Source of the DNA: Aphrocallistes beatrix
Taxonomy: Eukaryota; Porifera; Hexactinellida; Sceptrulophora; Aphrocallistidae
Assembly (NCBI GenBank): GCA_963281255.1
Contig: OY725504.1
Location: 1,736,001-1,800,000, forward strand
DNA: 64,000 nt
Direction: 5' to 3'
The notes beneath the pieces were generated by a model. That model saw nothing but the letters and a program-made list of their open reading frames with translations, was not told the DNA's origin and made no database searches. Positions 43,001 through 54,779 of this stretch are shown in pieces (the first letter of the stretch is position 1; each line of letters opens with the position of its first letter). A program made the position numbers and the translations under genes.

Positions 43001-46000
43001 GATTTAGTGTCAATTATTTTAATACAGGCTATCCTAATAACTAAATCAAACCCTCCTCCAGAGTGTACTTTACAAGATAATTGGAAGAACGTGAACATGT
43101 TTAATAATAAATAAATAAAATACATATACCAACATAAAAATGTTTATTTTACCAAATAAATAAAATATAAAGATATTTACTACAAAGGAATTATATTGTT
43201 GGTTATTTAGTAGTTTAGCAATCGGTAGTACATGATTTCATAACACTCATATATTGCAATAAATCAGATAATCGTGCTGTCGTTAAGTTAACTTGTAAAG
43301 TGTCTACTGCGTTATAATTTTGAGACATCGAAATACTTTTTGCATCCATTAATTACAAATCAGACTGTTCTCCTCTTAGCTTGAAGATAGGTGTTGTGTT
43401 ATTTGTTAAATTAATGCTATTATCATCAGAGAAAAATACGGGCCTTTCGTCTACCTAAGACTCATCAGGCTGGCTAGTTGCCAACTAGGTCCATATGTAA
43501 ACACGTAGTCCGTATAGTATTGTTTGTTTGTAAACACCGAGTCCGTACAGTAAAGAGTGAAGAAGCTATTTAGTCAAGAGTCTGAACATCTCCGGGTATG
43601 TTTCCATAAGAAGGAGTGGCGCAGTTTATCATTGAGATGACTGGTTCATAATGGAGATTAAAATTTTGGATGTAGATGGCTGCTTCAGGATTGTCAGTGG
43701 CTGTATGCAGGTTCCATCTAACAACTCGAATAAGCGAGCTTCCTTGATTGTTATTGGTAGCTACATATATATCCACATTGAAAATACAAAAGGCCGTCAT
43801 TATTTCCACATCGCTTCCCCAAATTCCATTAAGATGACAGGGATTCTCATTTAGAAGGTAGTCACATGAGGTTATTTGTTTTTGTTTGAAGTACCAGGCA
43901 AGTTTCGTTGTTCTTCAGAGGCGATAAAATGATATATAATTTACGCATTTGAGGATAGTTATCTTCTTTGCCAGTGAAGACTTTCGCTAGGCATCTGTAC
44001 AAACAATTGCCATCACCTACTATGCTCTCGGTCTCCCATGGTTGATAACAGCTAAGTGGTTGGCCTGCGAGGTTACCGGGTTGCCGAATTAGAGAGTCGA
44101 ATTTGAGTCCATATAAATCGCATTTCTCTCTTAGCCACTCTTCTGAAAGGACTTGGATTTTAGGACTGGAGCTAGGGATCTCCGGGCTTCTGGATTTCGA
44201 GTTGTCAGGGAATGAATCCCAAAGAATAGAACTCAAATACTGGATAGCCTAAAGTATAAATATTATAATATAAATTTTAAAACGTAGTCATTCGAAAGTT
44301 TCGAACTGCGCACTTATAAAATATGAATTCATAGAATAGTTTGATATACAGACTATTTTATGCATTTTATCTGGACACAATTTATTAAATATAACTCACA
44401 ACTCCATAAAGTACTTTCTCAGCGTATTTAGCAGCCATAATATCTCCGAGTTCTGGATATAAATCTGAAGTCCAGCTCAGAACAGTTTCCCTGATTTCTT
44501 TCTTCTAAAGTCAATATGTTATTTTAAATCATAAGTTTTAGAATTGGCAATTACTAAATGATCAAAAACTACCAACTGATCCGCGTTCGAGTCCTTAAGA
44601 AACTGAAAAATGAGGATATTGGGGACGTAATGGTGGAATCTATTCAGTTTCCTATGTAGATCTTCATGTAAGGGTGTCATAAAGGACCTCTCCTCAAGTT
44701 TTCATTGAGAATAATCTAGTGATTGAGAAAAATGATTCTCATGAAAAGCTCACAACATACACAGTTGCACAATTATTTTGTCTAGTGATAATTTTAAAAT
44801 AAACATGTACAAGAATTTCGATGAAAAAATAGTAGTATGGCGTCAGCATTCTTATGAAACAAGTCATGGAAACAAATCATGAGATGATTACAATCATATT
44901 CAAATCACCTTGAGGTTCGAGAGATGATTATGAATTGCTTCACTTGTAAACCCAAATTCAATGTGTGGGGTCTAGAGAAGAAGGGCAAATAAGCAAATCA
45001 TATCATGATGCATTGAGTGAAATATTATTGAACATACTTGTGAAAGCTTCATTCTTTTGGTCTCTCGGCTATCAGATGTCAGATCAACTTTCCTCTTTTC
45101 CGCGTAGATTTCGTATTAGAGAGTCGACTATCAATTTCTTGACGCTCGTAATAGAGTTGTGTGATATGGATGGGTACCTTCTTATCTCTTTTGGAATTTA
45201 ATTATTCTTTTGAAATGATAGCATGACTGTCAGTAATTCTATACGCTGTAAAAGGTCCCAAATTTTACCCTGACTTTTAGTGTTGGGCATCTGTTTTAAT
45301 TTAGGCATGTTGGTGAATAGGATTTTGTCCCCTTCCTTAAGTTTGCACCTACACACGTATTAAAAATAATAATCAATATGAACTATGTTAGTGTAAATAA
45401 CAAAAGTAGCATACCTCTTTTCGTTGACTTTCTTATCATATTGCCTCTTCTGCTTTAGCTGCTCTGATCTAATCAAGACATTTGCACGTTTCCGGGTATT
45501 GTTCCTTGACTCATTCAGGAGGTGAATTGATTCAAGGTGGTCTTCTGGAGGGGAAAAGGTATCTAGCATTTCGCACTCCTCATGTGCTGGTAAGGTCTCG
45601 GATAAAATTGCCTCTTCTAGTTCATAGTCTTCATCAGGAGCTATTTTGATCTTAGATATATCAGAGACTAAATTTTCGTATTTAGATTCTCGTCCCCACA
45701 TGACCTGAAATGGAGTAGACGAGTGAGACTTCTTAAAAGTAGAGTTCATGAATAAGACTGCAGGCTTGAGTAGAGTAGACCAATGTTGCCCAGTCTGAAA
45801 GGTCATCCTGTTCAACTTGCTAGAATTTATGCATCATTAAACAATGATAATTGATTAGCTTATAAATGGATGAAATACTACCACATACGATTTAAAAATC
45901 TTGTTATGCGCCTCGACCAACCCATTTGCCATCGGGTGATAGGCACGAGTACTGCGGTTGTCAACTTCTAACTTCTGATGAAATTGCTGAAAAATCTAAA

Positions 46001-46019
46001 AGGGGGGAAAACATTATTA

Positions 46020-47367
46020 CTACGGGCATTCAATAAGTAGTCGTTATCATAGTATACTTTCCCCAAAACAAGTAATATAATTAATATCAATGCTGCAATT
46101 TCTCGAACTACTCTCCTTGATGCTGTATAACTAGTATTAACCTCTTAATCCAATCCAAAAAACTTTTTTGAAGTCTTCACGCGGTATACCTTTCATATAC
46201 TGAAAAATCGCCGATCCGAGGTGAGGCCGACTTTCGAATTCCCTCCCTGACAGGTGTTTCTTCAGCTTAGGGAAGAGCCAAAAGTCGCATGGAGCGAGAT
46301 CTGGTGATTAGGGAGGAGGATCTAGCTCTAGAACTCTCAGACTTTCCAACTTTTCCATTACCAGCTTGGTCTAGTGGGGTCGGGCATTATCATGCAATAA
46401 TCTCAATCCTCGAGTCCCAGTCCTTGGCCGTCGATTGTGGTAGAATTTCTCAACCTCAGATAGGCACTCATTCATGTAAAATGATCCAGTAATAGTGGTA
46501 TTCTTGGGGACACAAATCTGGCACACTGGACCATAAGAATTAAAAAAAAACAGTACATAACCTTGGGGTTCCGGAAGTCATGTCGAGGGATCATTGGTGG
46601 GTCCTGGCCTTTAGCTACCCATACTTTGTTAGCTTCCTTTGACAAAGGCTCGCTATAACGCACCCAAGTCTCATCACCAGTCACGATCTCGAATAGACTC
46701 CAGGAGTCGGTTCTATCGAAGTCAGAAAGCAACTTTTGAGCACATTGAACCCTCTTAGTTTTTTGGGCCTGTGTTAGTGCATGCGGGACCCACCGAGCGC
46801 AGATTTTCATAAATTGCAAATTGTCATGCACAATGGTATGAGCGGTTCCCGTTGAGACCCCAACTGCATTAGCTATCTCCACCAATGAAATATGAGGGTC
46901 TTCTTCAAGTAATTCGGAAACCTCGAGGACATTTGTGGAGGAAATTTGTCACTGGCGCCGGAAATCGGCCTTCCTGCTCTGGGCTTATCTTCTATCGACT
47001 CTCTTCCCTCACGAAAACGTCCGGTCCAGTCAACTATCGTGGAATATGGAAGGGTTCTATCATTATAAACCACAATCAAATCCTTGTGGATGTCGGTTGA
47101 AGAAACTTGGAGCAGTGTACGAATCTTTACATAGGCTCGCTGCTCAGTTTTGAAATCTGCACTCTCGGAAGCCATAATAAATGCCAGTATATAAAACTGC
47201 CAAACTAATAATAGCCACAGTTTAAAAACCAAAGCTCAGAAGTGAAAAAGTAAAGTATCATTTGAAAGAGCATCGGTAGGGTTACATTAGATATGCTAAC
47301 CCAATTCTGAATCAAATGAAACAACCAAGATAAATAACAAAAACGACTACTTATTGAACGCCGGTAG
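46020..47367 (-). mobile_element. Mariner element M3, inside Ginger1
   Basis: Ends ctacgggcattcaataagta and (complemented) ctaccggcgttcaataagta, TA on both sides (46018-46019 and 47368-47369), 1348 bp. It sits in the integrase core of the Ginger1 gene, so it came after Ginger1 was in place. Confidence 0.9.
46150..47175 (-). pseudogene. Mariner transposase, degenerate (M3)
   Basis: A D,D34D transposase starting MASESADFKTEQRAYVKIRT (47175). GRFREGRESIEDKPRAGRP ends the first DNA-binding part. CARWVPHALTQAQK fits WVPHEL, and VTGDETWVRY carries the first Asp. The frame changes near 46880 and again near 46540. Downstream HDNARPH is followed by a stop, and the third catalytic region (SPDLAP-type, CDFWLFPKLK) is still readable in the same frame. 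Two frame changes and at least two stops are visible, so it is older than M2. Confidence 0.88.
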
Positions 47368-49997
47368 TACTATCCTATCTTCTACATATATGATTGCAAA
47401 ATCATAGCTTACATTGCTAGTGAACTCTTTGCCTTGATCGTGTTGGATAATATCTGGAACACCAACATCGAGATATATATCTTTCAGATTTTCGGTTACT
47501 TCATCGGCGGTTTTGGTCTTGAGAGGTCGCACCACTACATACTTGCTCAAGTAGCACACGGTGACGAGAATGTGTTTGTAACCATCCGGACTTGGAGAGA
47601 GATCACATACGAGATCAATCCCTTTGTGCTTCCACGTCCTCTCTGGAGGAGGAATCGGCTGTAACTTTTTCTGTGGCTGAGGTGGCAAATCTTTATTTTG
47701 CTCGCAAGCATCACAAGTTTACCTAGTATATATACAATGGTTGATTAATTTTGTTTAATTAATTAATTAGTAATGAAAGTGAAAGACTCGTCATTAATAA
47801 TTTGCCAAACTCACGTAGTTCACAATTTCTGTATACATCCACATCCAGTAATAGCGCTGCTGAATTGATTGGGCAGTGGAATTCATTCCAGGATGTAAAA
47901 GATGGTCATGATATTTTTCCAATATAATCGGGACATCATCACGGGATGGAACCTGGAAGTCTCTCTCCTGTTCATCTATTATCTCTCTCTGTAATTAATA
48001 CAATTAAAAACGATATACAAATATGTTTTACTAAAATACTCCAAGACGAGAATTCGTTCGGAAATGTTTATACATGGAACAGGTCAAGTTTTTTCAGAAA
48101 TTAAAATAATTGAGTGTTTAATTGACAATATCTTAATATGGTAATTAATTTATTAATTAAAATTAATAAATATAAAGGTCAGTAGCCGGTCAAGCAGCTA
48201 TATTTTAGAATACTTTCTATTCGCTTTTAAAAAATCTTTGAATAAACCGTAAATACCAGAATTATTAGATCGTACTCACCTTGTAGAGTATGTCCGACTC
48301 AGATACGAAAAATCTGGTCAACTTCCTCTTGAAGTTCCACTTCTGTTGACGGGAAAATCCATCTGGATATTTTCCATGTTTTAAGAATTCAAATGTTCGG
48401 ACGTACTCCAAACGATCCATTTATAATTCTAAGGCGAAAAACACATAACATCAAATACATTCTTATAAGGCCGCTGAAAACTTGTTTCAGCCCCACTGTC
48501 CGCATCAATTATTAGCTGCCACATAGTATATTGTCATTATTTCAATCAGCATTTCAGGTGTAAGGGTATTGATTACGAATGACTGGGATATATACATTCG
48601 ACACAATTAGTTATGATGTAGAATATCACCGGACCACACCCCTCATTGATGGTTCTTTTGGAGCTGAATCAAGTTTTATATTAATAACAGAGGCATAATG
48701 AAAAGCAATAGATCAGGTCAAGTGAAATCTTGGGTATGAATTAATAATATTGAAATTATATACGTAGCTAGTGAACTCTCAGAATTCTATGCGTCTCAAA
48801 ATTCTACGCAATCCATAGTTCTATAACACTAGTGTCTCAGAATTCTATGCGTCTCAAAATTCTATGCAATCCATGGTTCGATAACACTAGTGTCTCAAAA
48901 TTTTATGCGTCTCAGAATTCCACGCAACAGACCTAAGAGTAACTTGACCAGGGATGCGGTAGAAGATGGTTGAGCAAATACATGAGCTGCCTTGAATCAT
49001 CAACCAAGCACAATGGAGCTTAGGAATGTATTACCAGCATATATAAATATGGTGTCAAAGTACCCATATCAGTTGTTAAAATTTAGATTAGTCATCAAAT
49101 GATTGCACAACAGGTTATATTTGGGTCAAATTTAGTAATTTTCAGAGGTCGTTTAAGGGCATTTCTAAGTGTTTTTATTATAAAGTTGTTCGCATTGAAC
49201 TGAGATGTGAATGTGTGAATACGAAAAATTTGGAATTTTTTCATAGAATGTTCCTACATTCCAGTGTTGCTATGGAAACGTGTTTTGGTCAGTTGGGGTT
49301 ATATCTTGAAAACAGCGATAGCTAGACATTCAAATGTAATCCCATTTGATAGCAAATAGGCTACTTCCTATTAAGCTATAATACAATTTCCATGTCTAAA
49401 TTCAATAATTTACGAGTTATCAGACAATTTATCATATTGGTCACATTTGCTAATTTGTCGAATATCTCGTAAACCATTGATTTTAGACATAGAAATTGTA
49501 TTATAGCTTAATAGGAAGTAGTATATTTGCAATCAAATGGAATTACATTTGAATGTCTAGCTATCGCTGTTTTCAAGATATAGCCCCAACTGACCAAAAC
49601 ACGTTTCGATAGCAACACTGGAATGTGTAGGAACATTCTATGAAAAAATTCCAAATTTTTCGTATTAACACATTCACATCTCAGTTCAATGCGAAAAACT
49701 TTATAATAAAAACGCTTAGAAATGTCCTTAAACGACCTCTGAAAATCACTAAATTTGACCCAAATATAGCCTGTTGCGCAATCATTTGATGACTAAGCTA
49801 AATTTTAACAACGGATATGGGTGCTTTGACACCATATTTATATATGCTGGTAATACATTCCTAAGCTCCTTGGTTGATGATTTAAGGCAGCTCATGTATT
49901 TGTTCAACCATCTTCTACCGCATCCCTAGTCCCAAATTCGCAAGTTACTCAGACCTTATTATAGTAGGCTATGATCAATCGAGTTTTAATAGTAAAG

Positions 49998-50785
49998 CAT
50001 AGCCTACTATAATAATGCCTCAGAGTTATTTTGCGAATTTGGGACTAGGGATGCAGTAGAAGATGGTTGAACTAATACATGAGCTGCCTTAAATCATTAA
50101 CAAAGCACAATAGAGCTTAGGAATGTATTACCAGCATATATAAATATAGTGTCAATGATCCGTTGTTAAAATTTAGATTAGTCACCATATGGTTGCGCAA
50201 TAGGGTATATTTGTGACAAATTTGGTGATTTTCAGAGGCCGTTTAAAGGCATTTTTAAGTGTTATTATTATAAAACTTTTCGCATAGAACTGAGATGTGA
50301 ATGGGTTAATACGAAAAATTAGGACTTTTTTCATGGAATGTTGCTACATTCCAGTGTTGCAATGGAAAAGTGTTTTGGTCAGTTGGGATTATATCTTGAA
50401 AACTGCAACAGCTACACATTCAAATGTAATTTCATTTGATAGCGAATATACTACTTCCTATTAAGTGATAATATAATTTATTTGACTAAATTCATTGGTT
50501 TACGAGTTATTAGATAATTTATCATATTGGTCACATTTGGTAATTTGTCGAATATCTCGTAAACCATTGAATTTTGACGCCGAAATTATATTATCTCTTA
50601 ATAGGAAGTAGTATATTTGCTATCAAATGGTATTACATTTGAATGTGTAGCTATTGTAGTTTTCAAGATATAACCCCAACTGACCAAAACACGTTTCCAT
50701 ATCAACACTGGAATGAAGCAACATTCCATGAAAAAAGTCCAAATTTTTCGTATTAACCCATTCACAACTCAGTTCTATGCGTATA
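49998..50785. mobile_element. Family B palindromic element B5, right quarter missing
   Basis: Starts catagcctactataataatg and mirrors around about 50540. It breaks off at cacaactcagttctatgcg, where a lone family A outer end (cattaatcgagttttaatcg, about 50795-50822) follows. It begins directly after the end of A6. Confidence 0.85.
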
Positions 50786-50822
50786 TTCACTAACATTAAT
50801 CGAGTTTTAATCGTAAGGATAT

Positions 50823-51137
50823 ATAAGTACTATAACCATTTTGAGACAAGAATCTAAGTTATTTTTTTATATCAATGGCATCGTTTTGTATTGCTGTACA
50901 GTGATTTCTCTTGTCAGAGCGAAGCCATATACGTATATTGTTGAGAAAATGTGTGAAAAAATTGTTTTCCATTTTTTTGCTAATTTGTTAAAATTTGGCT
51001 TAGATCTTCGAAATTAATACTAGTATAATCATCATTTGACCACCTACATACCAATTTTCATATCTCCATGACTTGCCAATTCTTCAATCAATTCGGTAAA
51101 ACAAACAAACAGAAATAGATATTCCTAAAGTTTTAAT
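50823..51137. other. Sequence distantly like the inner end of family A
   Basis: attcttcaatcaattcggta at about 51080-51100 matches the inner end of family A, followed by acaaacaaacag instead of a TA tract. The rest is unassigned. No gene is visible. Confidence 0.35.
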
Positions 51138-51144
51138 GTATAAG

Positions 51145-52380
51145 CATGGCCTACTCTATATATGGCTTCACAGTAACTTGCAGATTTTGGACTAGGGATG
51201 TGATAGATGGTTGAATTAATACATGGGCTGCCTAAATTTATGAACCATGCAAAATAGACCTTAGAAATGTATGACCAGCATATATAAATATGGTATCAAA
51301 GTATCCATATCTGTTGCTAAAATTTTGATCATTTTATTGCACAATAGGCCATATTTATTGAGGATACTTCTAAGTGCTTTTCCTATGAAGTTTTTCTCAT
51401 AGAACTGTGCTGTTAATGGGTTGATGCGAAAAGATTTTTATGGAATGTTGCTAGAGAGACACATTTGGGTCGTTTAGCGTCATATCTTGGAAACCGAAAT
51501 AACAAGGCAATCTAATTTAATCTTATTTGATAACCAAAGGGCTGCTTCCTATTAAGCGATAATATACACTAACCGGAAAAAAGTATTTGGGTACACTATA
51601 TTATTCCCCATACAAATAGTACTAAATTGGATCTTTTCATAAAGGGAAAAGAATTCAAACTCTAAGAGCTATTAAGAGTCTGATTTAAGATTCGAAATCT
51701 TCACATTCGAATTAGTAATAGTTGAAGATTTCTAATAAATTACTCAACCCAATGAGTAAAATTATCAACCTGTTCCACAAGGAGTAGTACATCACCATCA
51801 TGTATAGTAATAAAAATGGACATATCTGGCATTGTGGCACAAAGTGGCAGTGATTGATAATTTGAAAACATTGGGAATTAATAATTGATTGGAAATTTCC
51901 TACAATAAATCATTTGAATGCGAAGATTTTGAATTTGAAACCCGATTAGTTGTATCATTTACCGTTTCGGTATTTTAATCTTAATGAATAGACCCATTTT
52001 AATATTAAATGCACGTAAGATAATGAAGTGTGCAAATACATTTGTCCGGGTAGTGTACATTCTAAATTCAATGGTTTACCAGATATACGACAAATTACAA
52101 AATGTGACCAATATGATGAATTTGTCTAATAACTCGTAAACCATTGAATTTAGATATATAAATAATTATGGCCTATTGTGCAATCATATGATGACTAATC
52201 AAAATTTTAGCAACAGATATGGGCACTTTGATGCCATATTTATATATGTTGGTATTACATTTCTAAGTTCTATTTTGCGTGGTACATGATTTATGCGACC
52301 CATGTATTAGTTTCATCTCTACCGCATCCCTAGTCCAAAATCCGCAAATAACTGTGAGGCCTCATATGAAGTAGGCCATG
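51145..52380. mobile_element. Family B palindromic element B6, carrying C7
   Basis: Starts catggcctactctatatatg and ends catatgaagtaggccatg. The flanks gtataag (51138-51144) and atataag (52381-52387) fit a 7-bp duplication with one change. It is more diverged than B2-B5, and C7 sits at its centre. Confidence 0.85.
51567..52055. mobile_element. Family C MITE C7
   Basis: Ends CACTAACCGGAAAAAAGTAT and diverged complement, TA on both sides (51565-51566 and 52056-52057). The core tgtggcacaaagtggcagtg and ttgataatt are kept even though the outer ends have drifted. Confidence 0.85.
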
Positions 52381-52734
52381 ATATAAGATATTTGTAATCA
52401 CTGTTAATATGGAGAAATTTGAGGGGTCATGACCATATTCGAGCTGGATATTTTCTTTAAAGATGCAGGAAGTTGCAACATTCAAATCTCTAACCTTATA
52501 CACCCATCGAGTGACCTCTTTTTATTAAGAATACCTGAATTTAAAATAGTGAATTATTCAGGCGCCCAATAAAAATGCAAGCTTGCTTATAATATATTCC
52601 CCAAGCATTCAAAAGTGGTATGGTCTTAATTTTAAAGGCCGCCAGGAACTTAAACCAGGAAAAAGTTCATAATTCTCAAATTTCTCCGTTGACCCCTCGT
52701 GTTCCTGGATTATAATGTATGTTGGTATGTATAT

Positions 52735-53110
52735 ATATATATAAATATATATGTAACGAATTGATTGAAGAAACAGCCAGGCACAGAGAGCTGAACTTTT
52801 GGCATGTTGGAGTGTTTTCTTATGACTCCACTAAGTTCTGCCCTCAGATGAAAATGTCAACTTATCATGGAATTATGGCTTAATTGTCAATTTTTTATGA
52901 CTAGAAATATCAGTTTTTTTCACTATAACTCAGCCATTTTAGGGGATAGAGGCTGAGAATTAATAGACTGTGTATATTAATATTCATTACAAATGATATA
53001 ACTATGATGAAAAATGTTGATTCATCACTTTGTTATGTACTATTATTTTTATTATTTTTCGAGTGATATCGATTATAACAGTGAGACAGACGTATTTTTT
53101 TCCCACAAGC
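52735..53110 (+). mobile_element. Family A copy, truncated
   Basis: From the TA tract and gtaacgaattgattgaagaa to cgattataacagtgagacag and acgtattttt, where the match ends before the GC hairpins. Confidence 0.7.
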
Positions 53111-53374
53111 TGAATGTGAAAATAAAGATTGTTTTGAAAATTTGCCGAGTTATGTTGCTTCGTATGATGTTTTTGAAATATTTTTCTGCTTCAAGATACG
53201 TTTTCCATGATTCAAGATACGTTTTCCATTGAATTTATTTAATATTACTCCAAAGGTATTATTTAGGAGAATCCCAATAATGGATGTGAAATGCAAATAT
53301 GTTGATATATTCTTTGTACTCTTCGATCCCAATATTTTTTCCTAGCAACCCGGGATTGGAATCAATTTAATCTT

Positions 53375-53446
53375 GGACCGTTAACTCTTTCGGATTATAT
53401 ATTTCTAGTTTAATATATAATCCGAAAGAGCTAACTGTCCAAGATT
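53375..53446. repeat. Short perfect-type hairpin
   Basis: ttggaccgttaactctttcg and its near-exact mirror cgaaagagctaactgtccaa flank a short AT loop around gatatatttctagtttaat. The arms are about 32 bp with two mismatches. No flanking duplication is evident. It lies about 200 bp before the WDR3-like exon. Confidence 0.7.
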
Positions 53447-53647
53447 CACTTTCAATTTTTTCAGATTTGCAATACACGTATATAATTTGCCATTCAAATC
53501 ATATGATCTTGTACTAATTGATGTTAAAATTGTTTACTATGACAGCATTTGATATCATTTTCAGTTTCATCAGAAATTTTATTCTTGCGAATAATTTTCT
53601 TTTAATTTCTTCTGAATATGTTCTTTAACTTTAAATCTCTATTATAG

Positions 53648-53975
53648 ATTATTGCTTGAATTTCTCAAATATTTGCAGAACCCTAAAAGGGAGGAAATTT
53701 TGATATTACTTTCCTTTCAAAATGGTCTTTCATCACTATTTATGTTTATGCTTCTTATTCAGTACACAGTTGATATAGAAACTCTCTTAAAATCTTTATT
53801 TTATCTACTTCGACTACATAAGGAAATTTTGATATCAAAACTTTTCCAGTTTTTATTCGTTGAAAAATTGAAGATTGTTTTTCGTACTGTTTTATTTGAT
53901 ATGCGTAGAATTATGGGATTTAATGTTAATGCAATAGATAAAATGACTCAAAATCAGTTATTATATGTTGAATAA
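53648..53975 (+). CDS. Exon resembling the C-terminal domain of WDR3/UTP12 (small-subunit processome)
   Basis: WDR3/UTP12 is a nucleolar WD40 protein of the U3 small-subunit processome in pre-rRNA processing. An acceptor tctctattatag precedes the exon, and the frame is then open for about 108 residues to a TAA overlapping an AATAAA. DIETLLKSLFYLLRLHKE fits the helix-rich C-terminal domain (usual form DVELICRCLFFLLRIH), and RRIMGFNVNAIDKM fits its GFNMAGLD block. The preceding NPKREEILILLSFQNGLSSL fits the LEEALLVLPFSYV segment. The match is distant, and the Ile/Leu/Phe-rich composition follows the AT bias. No WD40 exons lie nearby. It could be the last exon of a long gene or an isolated relic. 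Confidence 0.5.
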
Positions 53976-54182
53976 ACTATCATTATCTTAATTAATTTTT
54001 TATTGATTTCATATCTTTCACATTTATTAATTCTATGGTTATTATGATTTAATTTCTTATTTAATTTTATGAAACATGTGAGAATTTTTAGTAATGTTTT
54101 TGGAAATGTTCTGAATAGATGCTTCCATTCTAGTGGGAATTTTTTAGATAAAACAGGTTGAATGAATGAAATTGATAAATAT

Positions 54183-54585
54183 CAAGGTTGAAACCGATTG
54201 GACCGAACTGATAATATTCGGCTACTCTAACTGAATACAAATATTGATATTATTCGGGTACTTCATAACTCCTAATACTGCGCAGCTGAAATAAATAATC
54301 TTTAATAAAAGACTGCGAATTGTTATAGTACTGTATGTTGACCTATTTTACAGATAGTGACTGGATATGATAGGTAAATTAGTTAGAAAATATATTATAA
54401 CCAAGGTTGAAACCGATTGAACTGGATATAAATATTCATGAATATTCCCTAACCGAATACGAATACTGATATTCGGTCACTCTAACCGAATGCGAATACT
54501 GATATTCGATTCCGAATCGAATATCAGCTATTTGCCAAATAGTATTTGATCTAACCGAATATTGAACTATTCGGTTGCAACCTTG
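54183..54585. mobile_element. hAT-type MITE with exact 8-bp duplication
   Basis: Ends CAAGGTTGAAACCGATT and (right) TTCGGTTGCAACCTTG, flanked by ataaatat at 54175-54182 and 54586-54593. Inside, the left end word recurs at about 54405, and gaatactgatattcggt repeats, giving several small palindromes. 403 bp, no coding. Confidence 0.9.
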
Positions 54586-54779
54586 ATAAATATACAATTT
54601 CATGGTGACATAATTGGTTCCTCAAGTTCAAAGTGTGACAAGATATTAGCGCCTTTTGAATTCTGCTTTACAAGTTATTGTCAAACTGAGCTTGTTATTT
54701 GAATTCATAATATGCTACCGATTCCTTAGTGTCAGAGTAGAAGAATAACTTTAAAATATTGTTTTATAACCGACTACAA

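Larger units (their letters stand above)
43570..48420 (-). pseudogene. Ginger1 transposase (integrase plus OTU), intron-bearing, broken
   Basis: It is a DNA-integrating transposase of the Gypsy-integrase-like Ginger1 group. The first exon, 48420-48280, begins MDRLEYVRTFEFLKHGKYPD and stops at a GTGAGT donor. Exon 47988-47815 carries the zinc-binding HHCC region (ILEKYHDHLLHPGMNST, QQRYYWMWM) and also ends at GTGAGT. The DDE core follows at about 47730-47370 (GIDLVCDLSPSPDGYKHILV, IIQHDQGKEFTSN), then mariner M3. HSSTPFQVMWGRES lies at 45815-45360 and the GPY/F-type motif at 45250-45258. An exon at about 44508-44402 and the OTU part (44249-43570: VGDGNCLYRCLAKVFTG; catalytic His in NFNLHYEPVIS) close the gene. 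It is inactive, with several breaks. Confidence 0.8.
42809..48929 (-). mobile_element. Ginger1-type DNA transposon with OTU domain, containing a mariner
   Basis: Terminal inverted repeats of about 39 bp begin TGTTGTGTGGAATTCTGAGA on the left and TGTTGCGTGGAATTCTGAGA on the right (complemented), with only two mismatches. The 4-bp flanks are GGCC (42805-42808) and GACC (48930-48933). Subterminal repeats carry the word ttttgagaca several times on each side. The transposase combines a Gypsy-like integrase with a C-terminal OTU domain, the known Ginger1 layout. Total length is 6121 bp, of which 1348 bp are mariner M3. The element is broken in several places. Confidence 0.88.
42786..49973. mobile_element. 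Family B palindromic element B4, split by Ginger1
   Basis: The first 23 bp (catagcctactatata and on) are at 42786-42808. The rest runs from 48934 to 49973, with both arms mirrored around about 49440. The flanking 7-bp repeats are attaatc (42779-42785) and atcaatc (49974-49980), one mismatch. Confidence 0.88.
42269..49997 (-). mobile_element. Family A copy A6, outermost layer of a four-level nest
   Basis: It starts caagcgcgcttcgcttgttt and runs to the TA tract and cattaatc at 42785. The remaining outer end, atcaatcgagttttaatagt, is found at 49974-49993, 7.2 kb away. B4 lies between. Confidence 0.75.

Noticed and set aside
42733-43125. Minus-strand frame of 130 residues with repeated MSQNSTLAICIINLIE
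   Set aside because: It is the translation of the subterminal tandem repeat of Ginger1, not a protein. The repetition follows the DNA repeat.
46289-47153. Plus-strand frames at 46289, 46885 and 46935
   Set aside because: They are antisense shadows of the M3 transposase and break where it does not.
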